Source of the DNA: Phormidium tenue FACHB-886
GTDB taxonomy: Bacteria; Cyanobacteriota; Cyanobacteriia; Elainellales; Elainellaceae
NCBI RefSeq assembly: GCF_014764505.1
Contig: NZ_JACXWX010000022.1
Span: 1-64,000 of the forward strand
Direction: 5' to 3'
DNA length: 64,000 nucleotides
Part shown: positions 51,084-59,304 of the stretch, piece after piece
Layout: the number at the start of each line of letters is the position of its first letter
Numbering within the stretch: position 1 is the first letter of the stretch
Program-made: the position numbers and the translations under genes
The notes under the pieces: model-generated
Databases searched by the model: none
What the model was told of the DNA's origin: nothing
What the model saw: the letters and a program-made list of their open reading frames with translations, nothing else

Positions 51084-51578
51084 ATGGCAAACAAATTGCA
51101 TCACTACCAGATTGATGTGAAATGGACTGGAAACACAGGGCAAGGAACCTCTGGCTACAGGCAATATGAGCGATCGCATGAGATTAGTGCTGCCCATAAA
51201 CCAACCATTCCAGCTTCGTCTGATCCAGCCTTCCGGGGAGACAAAACTCGCTACAACCCGGAGGAGCTATTGGTTGCTTCTTTGTCTAGCTGCCATATGC
51301 TTTGGTATCTTCACCTATGCGCTGAGGCTGGCATTGTGGTGATTGATTATGTCGATCGCCCGCTTGGTATTATGTCTGAAACTGACGATGGGGGTGGGCG
51401 GTTTACAGAAGTCATCCTCAAGCCTGCTGTGACCCTGAAAGCAGGCAGCAATTTAGACCAGGCAACCCAACTCCATGAAGCCGCGCATCATCTCTGCTTT
51501 ATTGCCAACTCTATAAATTTTCCGGTAGGGTGCCAACCATCGATCTGTTGCGAAACCCACGAAGGCACTGCCAATTAA
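51084..51578 (+). CDS. OsmC-family peroxiredoxin-like protein
   Basis: This 164-residue protein has the OsmC core: the N-terminal strand HHYQIDVKWTGN, then RYNPEELLVASLSSCHMLWYL with the first catalytic Cys. It then has ILKPAVTLKAG and the C-terminal HHLCFIANSINFPVGC with the second Cys. OsmC/Ohr proteins reduce organic hydroperoxides. The presence of the second Cys inside CFIANS matches the OsmC subgroup found in cyanobacteria. Palindromic element copy C begins 8 bp after its stop. Confidence 0.88.
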   Translation: MANKLHHYQIDVKWTGNTGQGTSGYRQYERSHEISAAHKPTIPASSDPAFRGDKTRYNPEELLVASLSSCHMLWYLHLCAEAGIVVIDYVDRPLGIMSETDDGGGRFTEVILKPAVTLKAGSNLDQATQLHEAAHHLCFIANSINFPVGCQPSICCETHEGTAN

Positions 51579-51585
51579 TTACCTG

Positions 51586-51690
51586 ATATAGCGCTACGCG
51601 CTCACGTTAAGACATTATTTTTATGTAAAACCCCCGCTTCGCGGGGGTTTTACATAAAAATAGTTTTGATTTAGGCACGTAGTGCCATAT
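51586..51690. repeat. 105-bp palindromic MITE-like element, copy C
   Basis: It has the same layout and orientation as copy A. Outer ends ATATAGCGCTACGCGC and GCACGTAGTGCCATAT pair imperfectly. The core TTATTTTTATGTAAAACCCCCGC, TTC, GCGGGGGTTTTACATAAAAATA is a nearly perfect hairpin at 51615-51662. It lies 8 bp behind the osmC-family gene and may act as its terminator. Confidence 0.82.
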
Positions 51691-51857
51691 CTTGCACCTG
51701 CTTATTTGCGTTAGCCCTAGCTCAGTTGGGTGGGCACTGTCTAGCTCACCCAAAAGAGAATTGATGTCGGTTTAATGTCACAGCTCGGTTTAATGTGACG
51801 GCACTAACAGAGCGAATCTGCGATCCTAAACTCCTGCGATCCTAAACTCCTACAATC

Positions 51858-52766
51858 CTAAACTCCGCAGTCTAAGCAGAATTGCTGACAAGCCACCACG
51901 GGTGAATCTGCTCTGCCGTTCATTGGGCAGGCTTTTGTCATGCAATAGGCACAGTTAGCGTGAGCAGGCAGCATGATTTCTGCAGCAGTGTAAAGGCTAA
52001 TACCCTGACTAATATAGCCTCTGGCTTCCAGATCAGGCAGGCGATCGCAGATTAGCAGCGCTTTGTGAACCCCAATCTGCTGCCGCGCGTAGTTGATTTT
52101 TTCGATCGTTTTACGAAAGCTATGCGGTGCAGGGCTAATTTCAACCAACACTTGTTCGGTTTGGCTCTTGAAGCAAGCCGGTTTTTCTTCGGCAAACAGG
52201 TCTTTGTAGTGCAGTGTGTAGGTGCCATTGGCATAACGGCGCGCCCGCATCAGCCGCAAAAACGGTACGGTAAAGCTGCCTGCTGCATCGACCGTGAACC
52301 ACCAGGATTTGTGCCACGTGTCTTGCGGCAGGTTGAGGATTTCGTCGATCTGCTGATGCGAAAAGCCCACTTCAGTCAGCAGCGCGATCGCCTGCGATAA
52401 GCCACTCACCTGCCCCAAGGTACGAGTTTCGGCTTCGCAGCGGGTCAGCTCTAGCAGTGCCAATCGTTCATGGCTGCGGCGGGTATATTCCGAGATGCTT
52501 TGCTCTAGCTCGGCGGCCGAGTCTGCTAGGACGCAGTGGAACAACTCAAACTGGATCAAGCCGTCGATCGCCTTGCGCGACTCTAGCGGAATGCCAACCT
52601 TGGCGCTAATATTGCCAATCCGGTGCGGCGACGCAATAGGCGGTACACAGTCTGTCAGCAGCGATCGCAGTGCAGGCTGGTCGGCAACCGCCAAGGCAAT
52701 CTGGACGCGATCGTGCAGGGGGAGCGCGTCGAATGAATCCGAGGGCATTGGAGTCTGCGTCAGCAT
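51858..52766 (-). CDS. conserved-type hypothetical protein with C-terminal Cys cluster
   Basis: This is a 302-residue soluble protein. The N-terminal and middle parts are helical (HDRVQIALAVADQPAL, LERSISEY-like segments, EVGFSHQQIDEILNL). The C-terminus carries six cysteines in the order C-x2-C-x4-C...C-x3-C-x2-C (CAYCMTKACPMNG then ACQQFCLDCGV), suited to a zinc or iron-sulfur site. A GGAGGG ribosome site precedes the ATG. I do not recognise the family; it is probably cyanobacterial. Upstream lies a 389-bp divergent region towards ndhL. Confidence 0.7.
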   Translation of the reverse strand: MLTQTPMPSDSFDALPLHDRVQIALAVADQPALRSLLTDCVPPIASPHRIGNISAKVGIPLESRKAIDGLIQFELFHCVLADSAAELEQSISEYTRRSHERLALLELTRCEAETRTLGQVSGLSQAIALLTEVGFSHQQIDEILNLPQDTWHKSWWFTVDAAGSFTVPFLRLMRARRYANGTYTLHYKDLFAEEKPACFKSQTEQVLVEISPAPHSFRKTIEKINYARQQIGVHKALLICDRLPDLEARGYISQGISLYTAAEIMLPAHANCAYCMTKACPMNGRADSPVVACQQFCLDCGV

Positions 52767-53155
52767 TGGCTTTCCCTCCGTAGGGGCTAGAGTCTCGCCG
52801 CTAGGCTATTTAGCTATTGTGAACAATCAATAGAAAACCTAGAAATTCTCTGCACGTCTCTTAACAGAAGGGGGGCAAATTTGTGGCAAAGGTGACCCAA
52901 AAGCAGAATTCTGTTGCGATCGCTTTACATTGAACCCTTTGCACAGAGAGTTATGCGGAGCGTGGCTCTCCAAAGATAGCCATTTCCAATTAGGACTATG
53001 TTTTACAGGATTTGATTAAAGCAGAAGAACGATTGGGTTTTCTGAACGATTGCCCCAACAAATGATAATCCTTATTGCCTGGCCGGCGCTGCCGCAAGAC
53101 GGTAAGATGTTAAGAGTTTAAGCTGATTACTGTTGACTGCGGCTGCCAAATCCTT
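52767..53155. other. divergent intergenic region upstream of ndhL
   Basis: This 389-bp stretch is non-coding and AT-rich. A TTGACT hexamer at 53133 lies too near the ndhL start to be a normal -35 of that gene. No strong inverted repeat or RNA gene was seen. Confidence 0.35.
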
Positions 53156-53386
53156 ATGCAACTGGAACAAGACTGGATTATTACGCTGGGGCTGTATGTA
53201 GCGCTGGGTGGCGCTTACCTGTTGGTGCTGCCTGCCCTGCTGTATCTCTACCTGAGACAGCGCTGGTATACGGCTCGGTCGATCGAGCGGCTGCTGATGT
53301 ATTTCGCGGTTTTTCTGCTTTTCCCAGGGATGCTCGTGCTGGCTCCTTTCCTCAACTTCCGTCCTCAGCCTCGCCAAATGGGATAA
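53156..53386 (+). CDS. ndhL: NDH-1 subunit L
   Basis: This 76-residue protein has two membrane helices ([26 protein letters not shown] and [23 protein letters not shown]). The conserved loop [17 protein letters not shown] between them and the tail NFRPQPR identify NdhL of the cyanobacterial/chloroplast NDH-1 complex, used for cyclic electron flow and CO2 uptake. It sits in the usual ndhL-DUF3007 arrangement, 46 bp before the next gene. Confidence 0.93.
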   Translation: MQLEQDWIITLGLYVALGGAYLLVLPALLYLYLRQRWYTARSIERLLMYFAVFLLFPGMLVLAPFLNFRPQPRQMG

Positions 53387-53432
53387 TGGGATCTATAGAG
53401 AGTGTTCTCGATCTATAGGTTGGGCTAGCAAT

Positions 53433-53738
53433 ATGCGGCGGATCGATGTAATTGGCATTGGCATCGGTATTTTTGTAGCGGGTGGCGTGATCTACCTGGT
53501 GCTTCATCTGGCAGGCTTAAATAGTGTTGATGCCGGAATTTGGAGTCAGGTTGTCCTGACGGGCGGGCTAATTGGCTGGCTCTGCACCTATTTATTTAGA
53601 GCCGTCACCCACAATATGACGCTGAACCAGCAGCTCAAAGACTACGAAGATGCCGTGTTGCAAAAGCGTCTGGAAGAACTCACCCCAGAGGAGTTGGAGC
53701 AGCTTCAGGCAGAAGTGGAAGGCGAGAAGGCGGGATGA
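53433..53738 (+). CDS. DUF3007 membrane protein
   Basis: This 101-residue protein has two membrane helices (VIGIGIGIFVAGGVIYLVLHL and WSQVVLTGGLIGWLCTYLF), the conserved loop RAVTHNMTLNQQLKDYEDAVLQKRLEELTPEE, and an acidic C-terminal helix. It is a cyanobacteria/plastid family commonly next to ndhL and therefore suspected to help the NDH-1 complex, though function is not proven. It is probably co-transcribed with ndhL. Confidence 0.9.
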   Translation: MRRIDVIGIGIGIFVAGGVIYLVLHLAGLNSVDAGIWSQVVLTGGLIGWLCTYLFRAVTHNMTLNQQLKDYEDAVLQKRLEELTPEELEQLQAEVEGEKAG

Positions 53739-53805
53739 AGGATGAGCGTCAGCCTGGCTTCTAGCATGCAGCACTGATACTGCGGAACTAAGCGGAACTA
53801 AAACG

Positions 53806-54228
53806 ATGCCTTTCGTCTATTGCCGCACAGTCCGTTTTCAAGACACGGATGCTGCGGGTGTGGTTTATTTTGCTAATGTGCTGTCGATGTGTCACGAAGC
53901 GTACGAAGCTTCATTGGCAGCGGTCGGCATTGATCTAAAAGCTTTTTTTGGGAAATCTCCGATCGCCATCCCGATTGTGCATGCCAGCGTGGATTTGCGA
54001 TCGCCCATGTTTTGCGGTGAGGAATACGAAATCTCGGTTGCCCCGGTGCAGCTCGATAGCAGCAAATTTGAGATTCGCTACGAAATTGAACAGCCAAACT
54101 CGCGCCCCAGCCAAGCTCGCTCCAGCCAAGCACTGACGGCGCATGTGGCAATCGATCCTATTGCTCGCTGTCGCGTTGAGCTGCCTGCTGCTGTGCTGAA
54201 CTGGCTACAACAAACCATCAAATCTTGA
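53806..54228 (+). CDS. 1,4-dihydroxy-2-naphthoyl-CoA thioesterase (phylloquinone pathway)
   Basis: This 140-residue hotdog-fold thioesterase has the catalytic Asp region RFQDTDAAGVVYFANVLSMCHEAYE near residues 10-35, the helix-strand FGKSPIAIPIVHASVDLRSPMF and the closing strand VRYEIE-like IRYEIE. The sequence agrees with cyanobacterial Slr0204-type DHNA-CoA hydrolase, which acts in phylloquinone synthesis for photosystem I. It lies 67 bp after DUF3007, possibly in the same transcript. Confidence 0.88.
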   Translation: MPFVYCRTVRFQDTDAAGVVYFANVLSMCHEAYEASLAAVGIDLKAFFGKSPIAIPIVHASVDLRSPMFCGEEYEISVAPVQLDSSKFEIRYEIEQPNSRPSQARSSQALTAHVAIDPIARCRVELPAAVLNWLQQTIKS

Positions 54229-54452
54229 CATTTCAGCGGTCAAAAAGGCGTCCAGATAGAGGCTATTTTTCTATAGTGGATAGTAGATGGATGAGCGATC
54301 GAACTGTCGCCAGTGGGGATGGCTGACCCCGTAGCAAGTTGCTTTATCAAAATTTTGACTACTCGAGACACTCGGTTTAGCATTGCCCTACTGACAATGC
54401 TGTGATCTGCTGCTTTTCGTTATTTGCTTTAAACCCACAAGGAGAACCATCA

Positions 54453-55706
54453 GTGAGCCCAGAAACTCTACTTGCCCCGTCCGTGCTGTCGGAATACGAC
54501 GATGCCGAATTTAACCAGTACGTGATGGCTACCTACGGGCGCTATGACATGACGCTAGCGCGCGGCGAGGGATGTCGCGTTTGGGATACAGCCGGACGCA
54601 GCTACCTAGATTTTGTGGCGGGCATTGCCACCTGTACTCTGGGACATGCCCATCCTGCGATGGTAGAGGCAGTCACTCAGCAAATTCAAAAGCTACACCA
54701 CGTCTCTAACCTGTACTACACCCAAGAGCAAGGCGAGCTAGCAAAGTGGCTGGTAAATCACTCTTGTGCCGATCGCGTCTTTTTCTGCAACTCTGGCGCA
54801 GAAGCCAACGAAGGCGCCATTAAACTGGCGCGCAAATATGCCCACACTAAGCTAGGCATTGAACAGCCCGTGATCTTGACGGCACATGCCAGCTTCCACG
54901 GTCGCACCCTCGCCACGATCACCGCTACGGGTCAGCCCAAGTATCAGAAAAACTTTGATCCCCTGATGCCGGGATTTCACTATGTTCCCTACAACGACAT
55001 CGCTGCGCTAGAAGAGGCGATCGCCCTGCTCGACCAGACTGAGCGGCAGGTGGCTGCCATTATGCTGGAAGCGCTGCAAGGCGAAGGCGGTGTCCGTCCG
55101 GGTGAGCGGGCATACTTCCAGCGAATTCGAGAGATTTGCGACGAGAAAGGTATCCTGCTGATTCTGGATGAAGTGCAGGTCGGCATGGGGCGCACCGGGC
55201 ACTACTGGGGCTACGAGAACCTTGGCATTGAGCCAGATATCTTCACCTCTGCAAAGGGACTCGGCGGCGGTATCCCGATCGGCGCAATGCTGTGCAAGTC
55301 TTTCTGCGATATTTTTCAGCCAGGCGACCACGCCAGCACTTTCGGCGGCAATCCGTTTGCGACAGGTGTTGCCCTTGCGGTTTGCCAAACGCTGGAGCAA
55401 GAGAATGTTTTGGCAAATGTGCAGGAACGCGGTGAACAGCTGCGAGCGGGACTGAAAGCGATCGCCCAAAACTACCCACACATCATCACTGAAGTGCGCG
55501 GCTGGGGCTTGATCAACGGCTTAGTCCTCAACCCCGACCACACCCTTACTTCTAGCGATATTGTGAAGGCGGCGATCGAGGCAGGAGTGCTGCTGGTTCC
55601 GGCAGGTCCTAAAGTCGTCCGCTTTGTGCCGCCATTGATTGTCAGCGAGGCAGAAGTCGATCAGGTGATTGGAGCGATCGAGACTGCAATGAAGACGTTG
55701 GGATAA
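54453..55706 (+). CDS. argD: acetylornithine aminotransferase (class III PLP enzyme)
   Basis: This 417-residue class III aminotransferase has the PLP-phosphate loop NSGAEANEGAIKLARKY, the aromatic F in ASFHGRT, Asp in LILDEVQVGMGRTG, the Schiff-base Lys in TSAKGLGGG and STFGGNPFATGVAL. These features fit ArgD of arginine biosynthesis. The start is a GTG at 54453 with AAGGAG 9 bases upstream, which gives the usual N-terminus; an ATG 51 bases upstream has no ribosome site. A terminator hairpin follows. Confidence 0.9.
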   Translation: MSPETLLAPSVLSEYDDAEFNQYVMATYGRYDMTLARGEGCRVWDTAGRSYLDFVAGIATCTLGHAHPAMVEAVTQQIQKLHHVSNLYYTQEQGELAKWLVNHSCADRVFFCNSGAEANEGAIKLARKYAHTKLGIEQPVILTAHASFHGRTLATITATGQPKYQKNFDPLMPGFHYVPYNDIAALEEAIALLDQTERQVAAIMLEALQGEGGVRPGERAYFQRIREICDEKGILLILDEVQVGMGRTGHYWGYENLGIEPDIFTSAKGLGGGIPIGAMLCKSFCDIFQPGDHASTFGGNPFATGVALAVCQTLEQENVLANVQERGEQLRAGLKAIAQNYPHIITEVRGWGLINGLVLNPDHTLTSSDIVKAAIEAGVLLVPAGPKVVRFVPPLIVSEAEVDQVIGAIETAMKTLG

Positions 55707-55723
55707 ATTGACAGGCTGATTTC

Positions 55724-55752
55724 ACTCCGGTGAGCGTCTTGCCCACCGGAGT
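55724..55752. terminator. terminator after argD
   Basis: ACTCCGGTG pairs with CACCGGAGT across an 11-base loop and is followed by TTTTG. It lies 17 bp beyond the argD stop, a simple rho-independent terminator for the plus strand. Confidence 0.75.
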
Positions 55753-55823
55753 TTTGCATTTACAACTCTGGCGTAGCTCAAAGTCCAAAACTATCGGAAT
55801 CAAGATTGGTGCAAAACGTGGTT

Positions 55824-56870
55824 CTATGAAGCTGCCACGACGCCCAGCCCCGGCAGCTCGTTTGGCATCAGTACGCCTGCCTCAAAGCTAGCCCCCTGAA
55901 ACGGATCGTCTCGCAAATTCAAATGGCTATCCAAATCCAGGTGGGTAGCAAATGGAGCAAGCTGAGCCGCTGCTGTATTCGACAGAGCACTGTCCGAATA
56001 GCAGCCAAACATAATTTGTAGTCCGTGCGCCTGTGCGGCATGCACCATTCGCAGGGCTTCTGTCAAGCCGCCGGATTTCATCAGCTTAATGTTGATGCCG
56101 TGGACGCGATCGGCAAGTTTGGGAATATCTTGGCTATTGAAACAGCTTTCATCAACGAAGATGGGCAATGGTGACTCCTGATAGAAGATGGGCAGCACTA
56201 CCTCTCGCCCACGCGGCAAAGGCTGCTCAATGTAGGTTACGCCTTGGTCAGCTAGCCAGTGGCTCATAGCGATCCCCTCCTCCACACTCCAGCCGCCGTT
56301 GGCATCAACGCTGAACTTGGCATGGGCAGGGGCAACTTCCATCACCGCCCGCAGCATGGCGCGATCGGCTTCAACCCCTGCCGGATTGCCCAGCTTCACT
56401 TTAACCGCCTTAATCTTACCCAGCTCTAGCCACTGCTGCATCCGCTGCTGAGCTGCAGCCGGAGTGCCGATGCCGATCGTGACAGAAGTCGGCACGATTT
56501 GAGATCGATCGAGTCCCCATAGCTGCCAGAGCGGTAAGCCGACTGATTTGCCCAGCCAGTCGTGCAATGCTAAATCCAGCCCCGTGTAAACGGCTGAGGG
56601 CAACGCTAGATCGCGCAGCAGCCATTCGATTTTTTGGCGATCGAGCGGCGATACCTCTGCGAGCAAAGGGGCGATCTGCTGGAACTTGGCGAAGATCAGC
56701 TCCGTCGTTTGGGGTTGGTTATCCACTGAAAAGGGTGAGGCTTCTCCCCAGCCTTCAATGCCGTCATGCTGCACCCGCACCCACACATTGGTGGTTTGGG
56801 CAGTTGTGCCACGGCTGATTGTCAGCGGAACGCGCTTATTGACTGTGAATAGATCGACCTGAAGTTGCAT
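55824..56870 (-). CDS. dipeptide (L-Ala-D/L-Glu) epimerase, enolase superfamily
   Basis: This 348-residue enolase-superfamily enzyme has the N-terminal capping domain (EGWGEASPF) and Lys-x-Lys in KAVKVKLG. Metal ligands are the Asp in FSVDANGGW, Glu in YIEQPL and Asp in IFVDESC, with the second Lys in INIKLMKSGG. The layout matches L-Ala-D/L-Glu epimerases used in murein peptide recycling. Related muconate lactonizing or o-succinylbenzoate synthase activities are less likely given the IKLMKSGG form. Confidence 0.85.
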   Translation of the reverse strand: MQLQVDLFTVNKRVPLTISRGTTAQTTNVWVRVQHDGIEGWGEASPFSVDNQPQTTELIFAKFQQIAPLLAEVSPLDRQKIEWLLRDLALPSAVYTGLDLALHDWLGKSVGLPLWQLWGLDRSQIVPTSVTIGIGTPAAAQQRMQQWLELGKIKAVKVKLGNPAGVEADRAMLRAVMEVAPAHAKFSVDANGGWSVEEGIAMSHWLADQGVTYIEQPLPRGREVVLPIFYQESPLPIFVDESCFNSQDIPKLADRVHGINIKLMKSGGLTEALRMVHAAQAHGLQIMFGCYSDSALSNTAAAQLAPFATHLDLDSHLNLRDDPFQGASFEAGVLMPNELPGLGVVAAS

Positions 56871-56994
56871 AGGGGCAGAATCCAGTTAGGAGGCACAGGG
56901 ACATGATATGATGCCCTCTGAACTTTCGGAGTCTTGAAAATTTGCCTCGATTTTTGAGCGCCCCCTCTTCTCATCCATCTCTCGGAGCGAAGCC

Positions 56995-58431
56995 GTGTCT
57001 GTTACCGATTCTCGCGTTCCTGCCAAAAAACGCATGGTCATCAAAATGAGCCAGCTTGAAAAGTGGAGAAGCCGCAATCTCTACTACTACCGGGATTTGG
57101 AGAAGCTCTACCAGTTTCACGTCCGGGCGGGTGCAAGAGTCCTGGAGTTGGGCTCGGGGTTGGGCGATCTACTGAATGCTGTGCGGCCTGCCGAGGGGTT
57201 GGGCGTAGATATTAGCGAGCTAGCCGTGGAGAGATCGCGGAGACATTTTCCCCATCTGGAGTTTCGGTTGGAAGATGCCGAGACGGTTCACACCACAGGC
57301 ACATTTGACTATATTCTGCTGGCAAACACTATCAGCTATATCCAAAACGTCCAGAAAGCATTTCAAACGATTCAGAAATGCTGCGATCCAGAAACACAGA
57401 TCATCCTCACCTATCACAATCCCGCTTGGGAGCCAATTCTCAAGTTTGCTTCGCTGATTGGGCAGCGGATGCCACTACCTGAGCTAAATTGGCTCAGCTT
57501 TGAAGATGTCGAAAATCTGCTGAATCTGGCAGGCTTTGAGGTGGTGTATCACGGCAAACGGCTGCTGTTTCCCAAGTTTTTTCCGATCGTTTCCTGGGTC
57601 TGTAACCGGGTTTTGGCTCCGCTGCCGCTGCTGAATCGGCTTTGTTTAAATGAGTATGTGGTTGCCCGCCCGCAGCCCGGACATGCCAAGGTGCAAGATG
57701 CCGTGCAGAAAATGACCTGCTCGGTGATCGTTCCGGCACGCAACGAGGCAGGAAACATTGAAAACGCCATCCTCCGGATGCCGCAATTGGGCAGCCACAC
57801 CGAGATTATTTTTATCGAAGGGCATTCTACCGATGGCACCTGGGACGAAATCAAACGAGTGCAGGCAAAGTATGGCGATCGCTACGACATCAAGATCGTT
57901 CAGCAGACTGGCAAAGGCAAAGGCAACGCAGTGCGCCAAGGCTTCGAGATGGCAACGGGCGATGTATTCATCATTCTGGATTCCGATCTTACCGTCCGTC
58001 CAGAAGATTTAGTGTATTTCTATGAGGCGATCGCCTCTGGCTATTGCGAAATGGCAAACGGCTGTCGGCTCGTTTATCCGGTCAGCAAAATTGAAATGCC
58101 GTTGCTCAACCGGATGGCAAACCGCTTTTTTGCGTGGCTGCTGTCGTATCTGCTGAATACACACATCAAAGATTCACTCTGCGGCACCAAGGCAATGTCC
58201 CGTGAACACTATCGGCGCTTAGCGGCAAATCGAGCGTACTTTGGCGATTTCGATCCTTTTGGAGATTTCGATCTGCTGTTTGGTGCTGCCAAGCTTAACC
58301 TAAAGATTAAAGATATTCCGGTGCGCTATGTGCCCAGGCAATATGGCAGCTCTAACATTCAGCATGTGAAGGAAGGCTTGAATCTGTTTAAGATGTGCCT
58401 CTACGCAGCAAGAAAGCTCAAATTTGGCTAA
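56995..58431 (+). CDS. methyltransferase-glycosyltransferase (GT2) fusion
   Basis: This 478-residue two-domain protein starts at GTG with GGAG 8 bases upstream. Residues about 15-215 form a class I SAM methyltransferase (ARVLELGSGLGDLLNAV, GLGVDISELAV, FDYILLANTISYI). Residues about 240-478 form a GT2 glycosyltransferase of the dolichyl-phosphate-sugar synthase type (SVIVPARNEAGNIENAI, IIFIEGHSTDGTWDE, FIILDSDLTVRPED with D-x-D, CGTKAMSREHYRRL). Each domain is complete. Fusion implies a coupled sugar-transfer and methylation of a lipid or surface glycan, but the acceptor is unknown. Confidence 0.88.
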   Translation: MSVTDSRVPAKKRMVIKMSQLEKWRSRNLYYYRDLEKLYQFHVRAGARVLELGSGLGDLLNAVRPAEGLGVDISELAVERSRRHFPHLEFRLEDAETVHTTGTFDYILLANTISYIQNVQKAFQTIQKCCDPETQIILTYHNPAWEPILKFASLIGQRMPLPELNWLSFEDVENLLNLAGFEVVYHGKRLLFPKFFPIVSWVCNRVLAPLPLLNRLCLNEYVVARPQPGHAKVQDAVQKMTCSVIVPARNEAGNIENAILRMPQLGSHTEIIFIEGHSTDGTWDEIKRVQAKYGDRYDIKIVQQTGKGKGNAVRQGFEMATGDVFIILDSDLTVRPEDLVYFYEAIASGYCEMANGCRLVYPVSKIEMPLLNRMANRFFAWLLSYLLNTHIKDSLCGTKAMSREHYRRLAANRAYFGDFDPFGDFDLLFGAAKLNLKIKDIPVRYVPRQYGSSNIQHVKEGLNLFKMCLYAARKLKFG

Positions 58432-58897
58432 GTTGCGGATTAAGCTGATTTTATGCTTGATTCAGCATCGTTTCTAGTCGTATTCGCATCCACACTACTT
58501 GAGCAATGCACTCATCATCACTCAGCTTTTTGGTGCTTCTGGGCTGAAGCTCGGAGGCGGGCAATGCTTGCAGAACTGACCGGGCGATCGCTTGATAGTC
58601 CATCGTTTTTCCCTTTGGTGCGCTTTTTGCTGCAGTTAGTGCATTTCTCTGTAGCAGTGTGATCTGTAAACCTATATTTATATATCCGCCATCTATATAT
58701 CTAGTGTATATCCACTGTAGATCTATATATCCAGCGTAGCCCTTGGCTGAGCTAACAGGTAAGCTGACAGCTTCATCATTAAACAGCAGCGGCTCTCACT
58801 CGCATATAAAACATTTCTTAATGGGGAAACGTTTTATACGCAAATAGGAACCGCTAACTCTGTTCAAAGATAAATTTTCAGATTGTAAGTAAACCGA
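58432..58897. other. intergenic region with AT repeats and a hairpin
   Basis: This 466-bp stretch has no convincing gene. A 69-codon frame (58453-58662) is weak. It has two exact copies of ATCTATATATC (58691-58701, 58721-58731) among further ATATCC units, and a strong imperfect hairpin at 58802-58841. HLIP ends at 58898 on the opposite strand. Confidence 0.45.
58802..58841. terminator. 16-bp imperfect hairpin downstream of the HLIP gene
   Basis: Arms GCATATAAAACATTTC (58802-58817) and GAAACGTTTTATACGC (58826-58841) pair in 14 of 16 positions with an 8-nt loop. It lies 56 bp beyond the HLIP stop, so it may be its terminator or an RNA-stabilising 3' structure. Confidence 0.5.
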
Positions 58898-59119
58898 TTA
58901 GCGAGGTAGCAGATGTAGGACATCGCGAACGACACTATAACCAGCTGCATCCCACAGTAGATATGCTAGGAAGCCAATCATTGCTAGGCGACCGTTCCAT
59001 AGTTCAGCCTGGGGATTCCAGCCAAAGAGGAAGCTATTACGATCGACACCGTTATATTCACGGGCAACAGGTGGCGGATTGGTGCTAGAACGAGTTTCGG
59101 TTGGGGTAGGAGTAGCCAT
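58898..59119 (-). CDS. high-light-inducible chlorophyll-binding protein (HLIP)
   Basis: This 73-residue protein has a Pro/Thr-rich N-terminus and one membrane helix carrying the chlorophyll-binding motif ELWNGRLAMIGF near residues 40-51. It is the single-helix ancestor type of light-harvesting proteins and protects photosystem assembly and chlorophyll under stress. Residues NSFLFGWNPQAE before the helix fit the family. It is monocistronic. Confidence 0.93.
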   Translation of the reverse strand: MATPTPTETRSSTNPPPVAREYNGVDRNSFLFGWNPQAELWNGRLAMIGFLAYLLWDAAGYSVVRDVLHLLPR

Positions 59120-59304
59120 GATTCAAATTCCTTAAGAATTTCAAACTTCATGCCCTTATCCTAATGAAGTTTTCCTAAGTCCGCAGTCTGTCGATAGGTT
59201 ATGTTGTGGAAGCTCGGAAGAGAGAGCCTGCGGTTAGCCGACCTACAAAACATGTGATAGGTAATACTAACTCGCAGGCTTCAATTAGTTGAACGCGTGC
59301 TTTA

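Noticed and set aside
58453..58662. 69-codon plus-strand frame after the GT2 fusion
   Set aside because: No ribosome site, odd composition, no family; probably chance.
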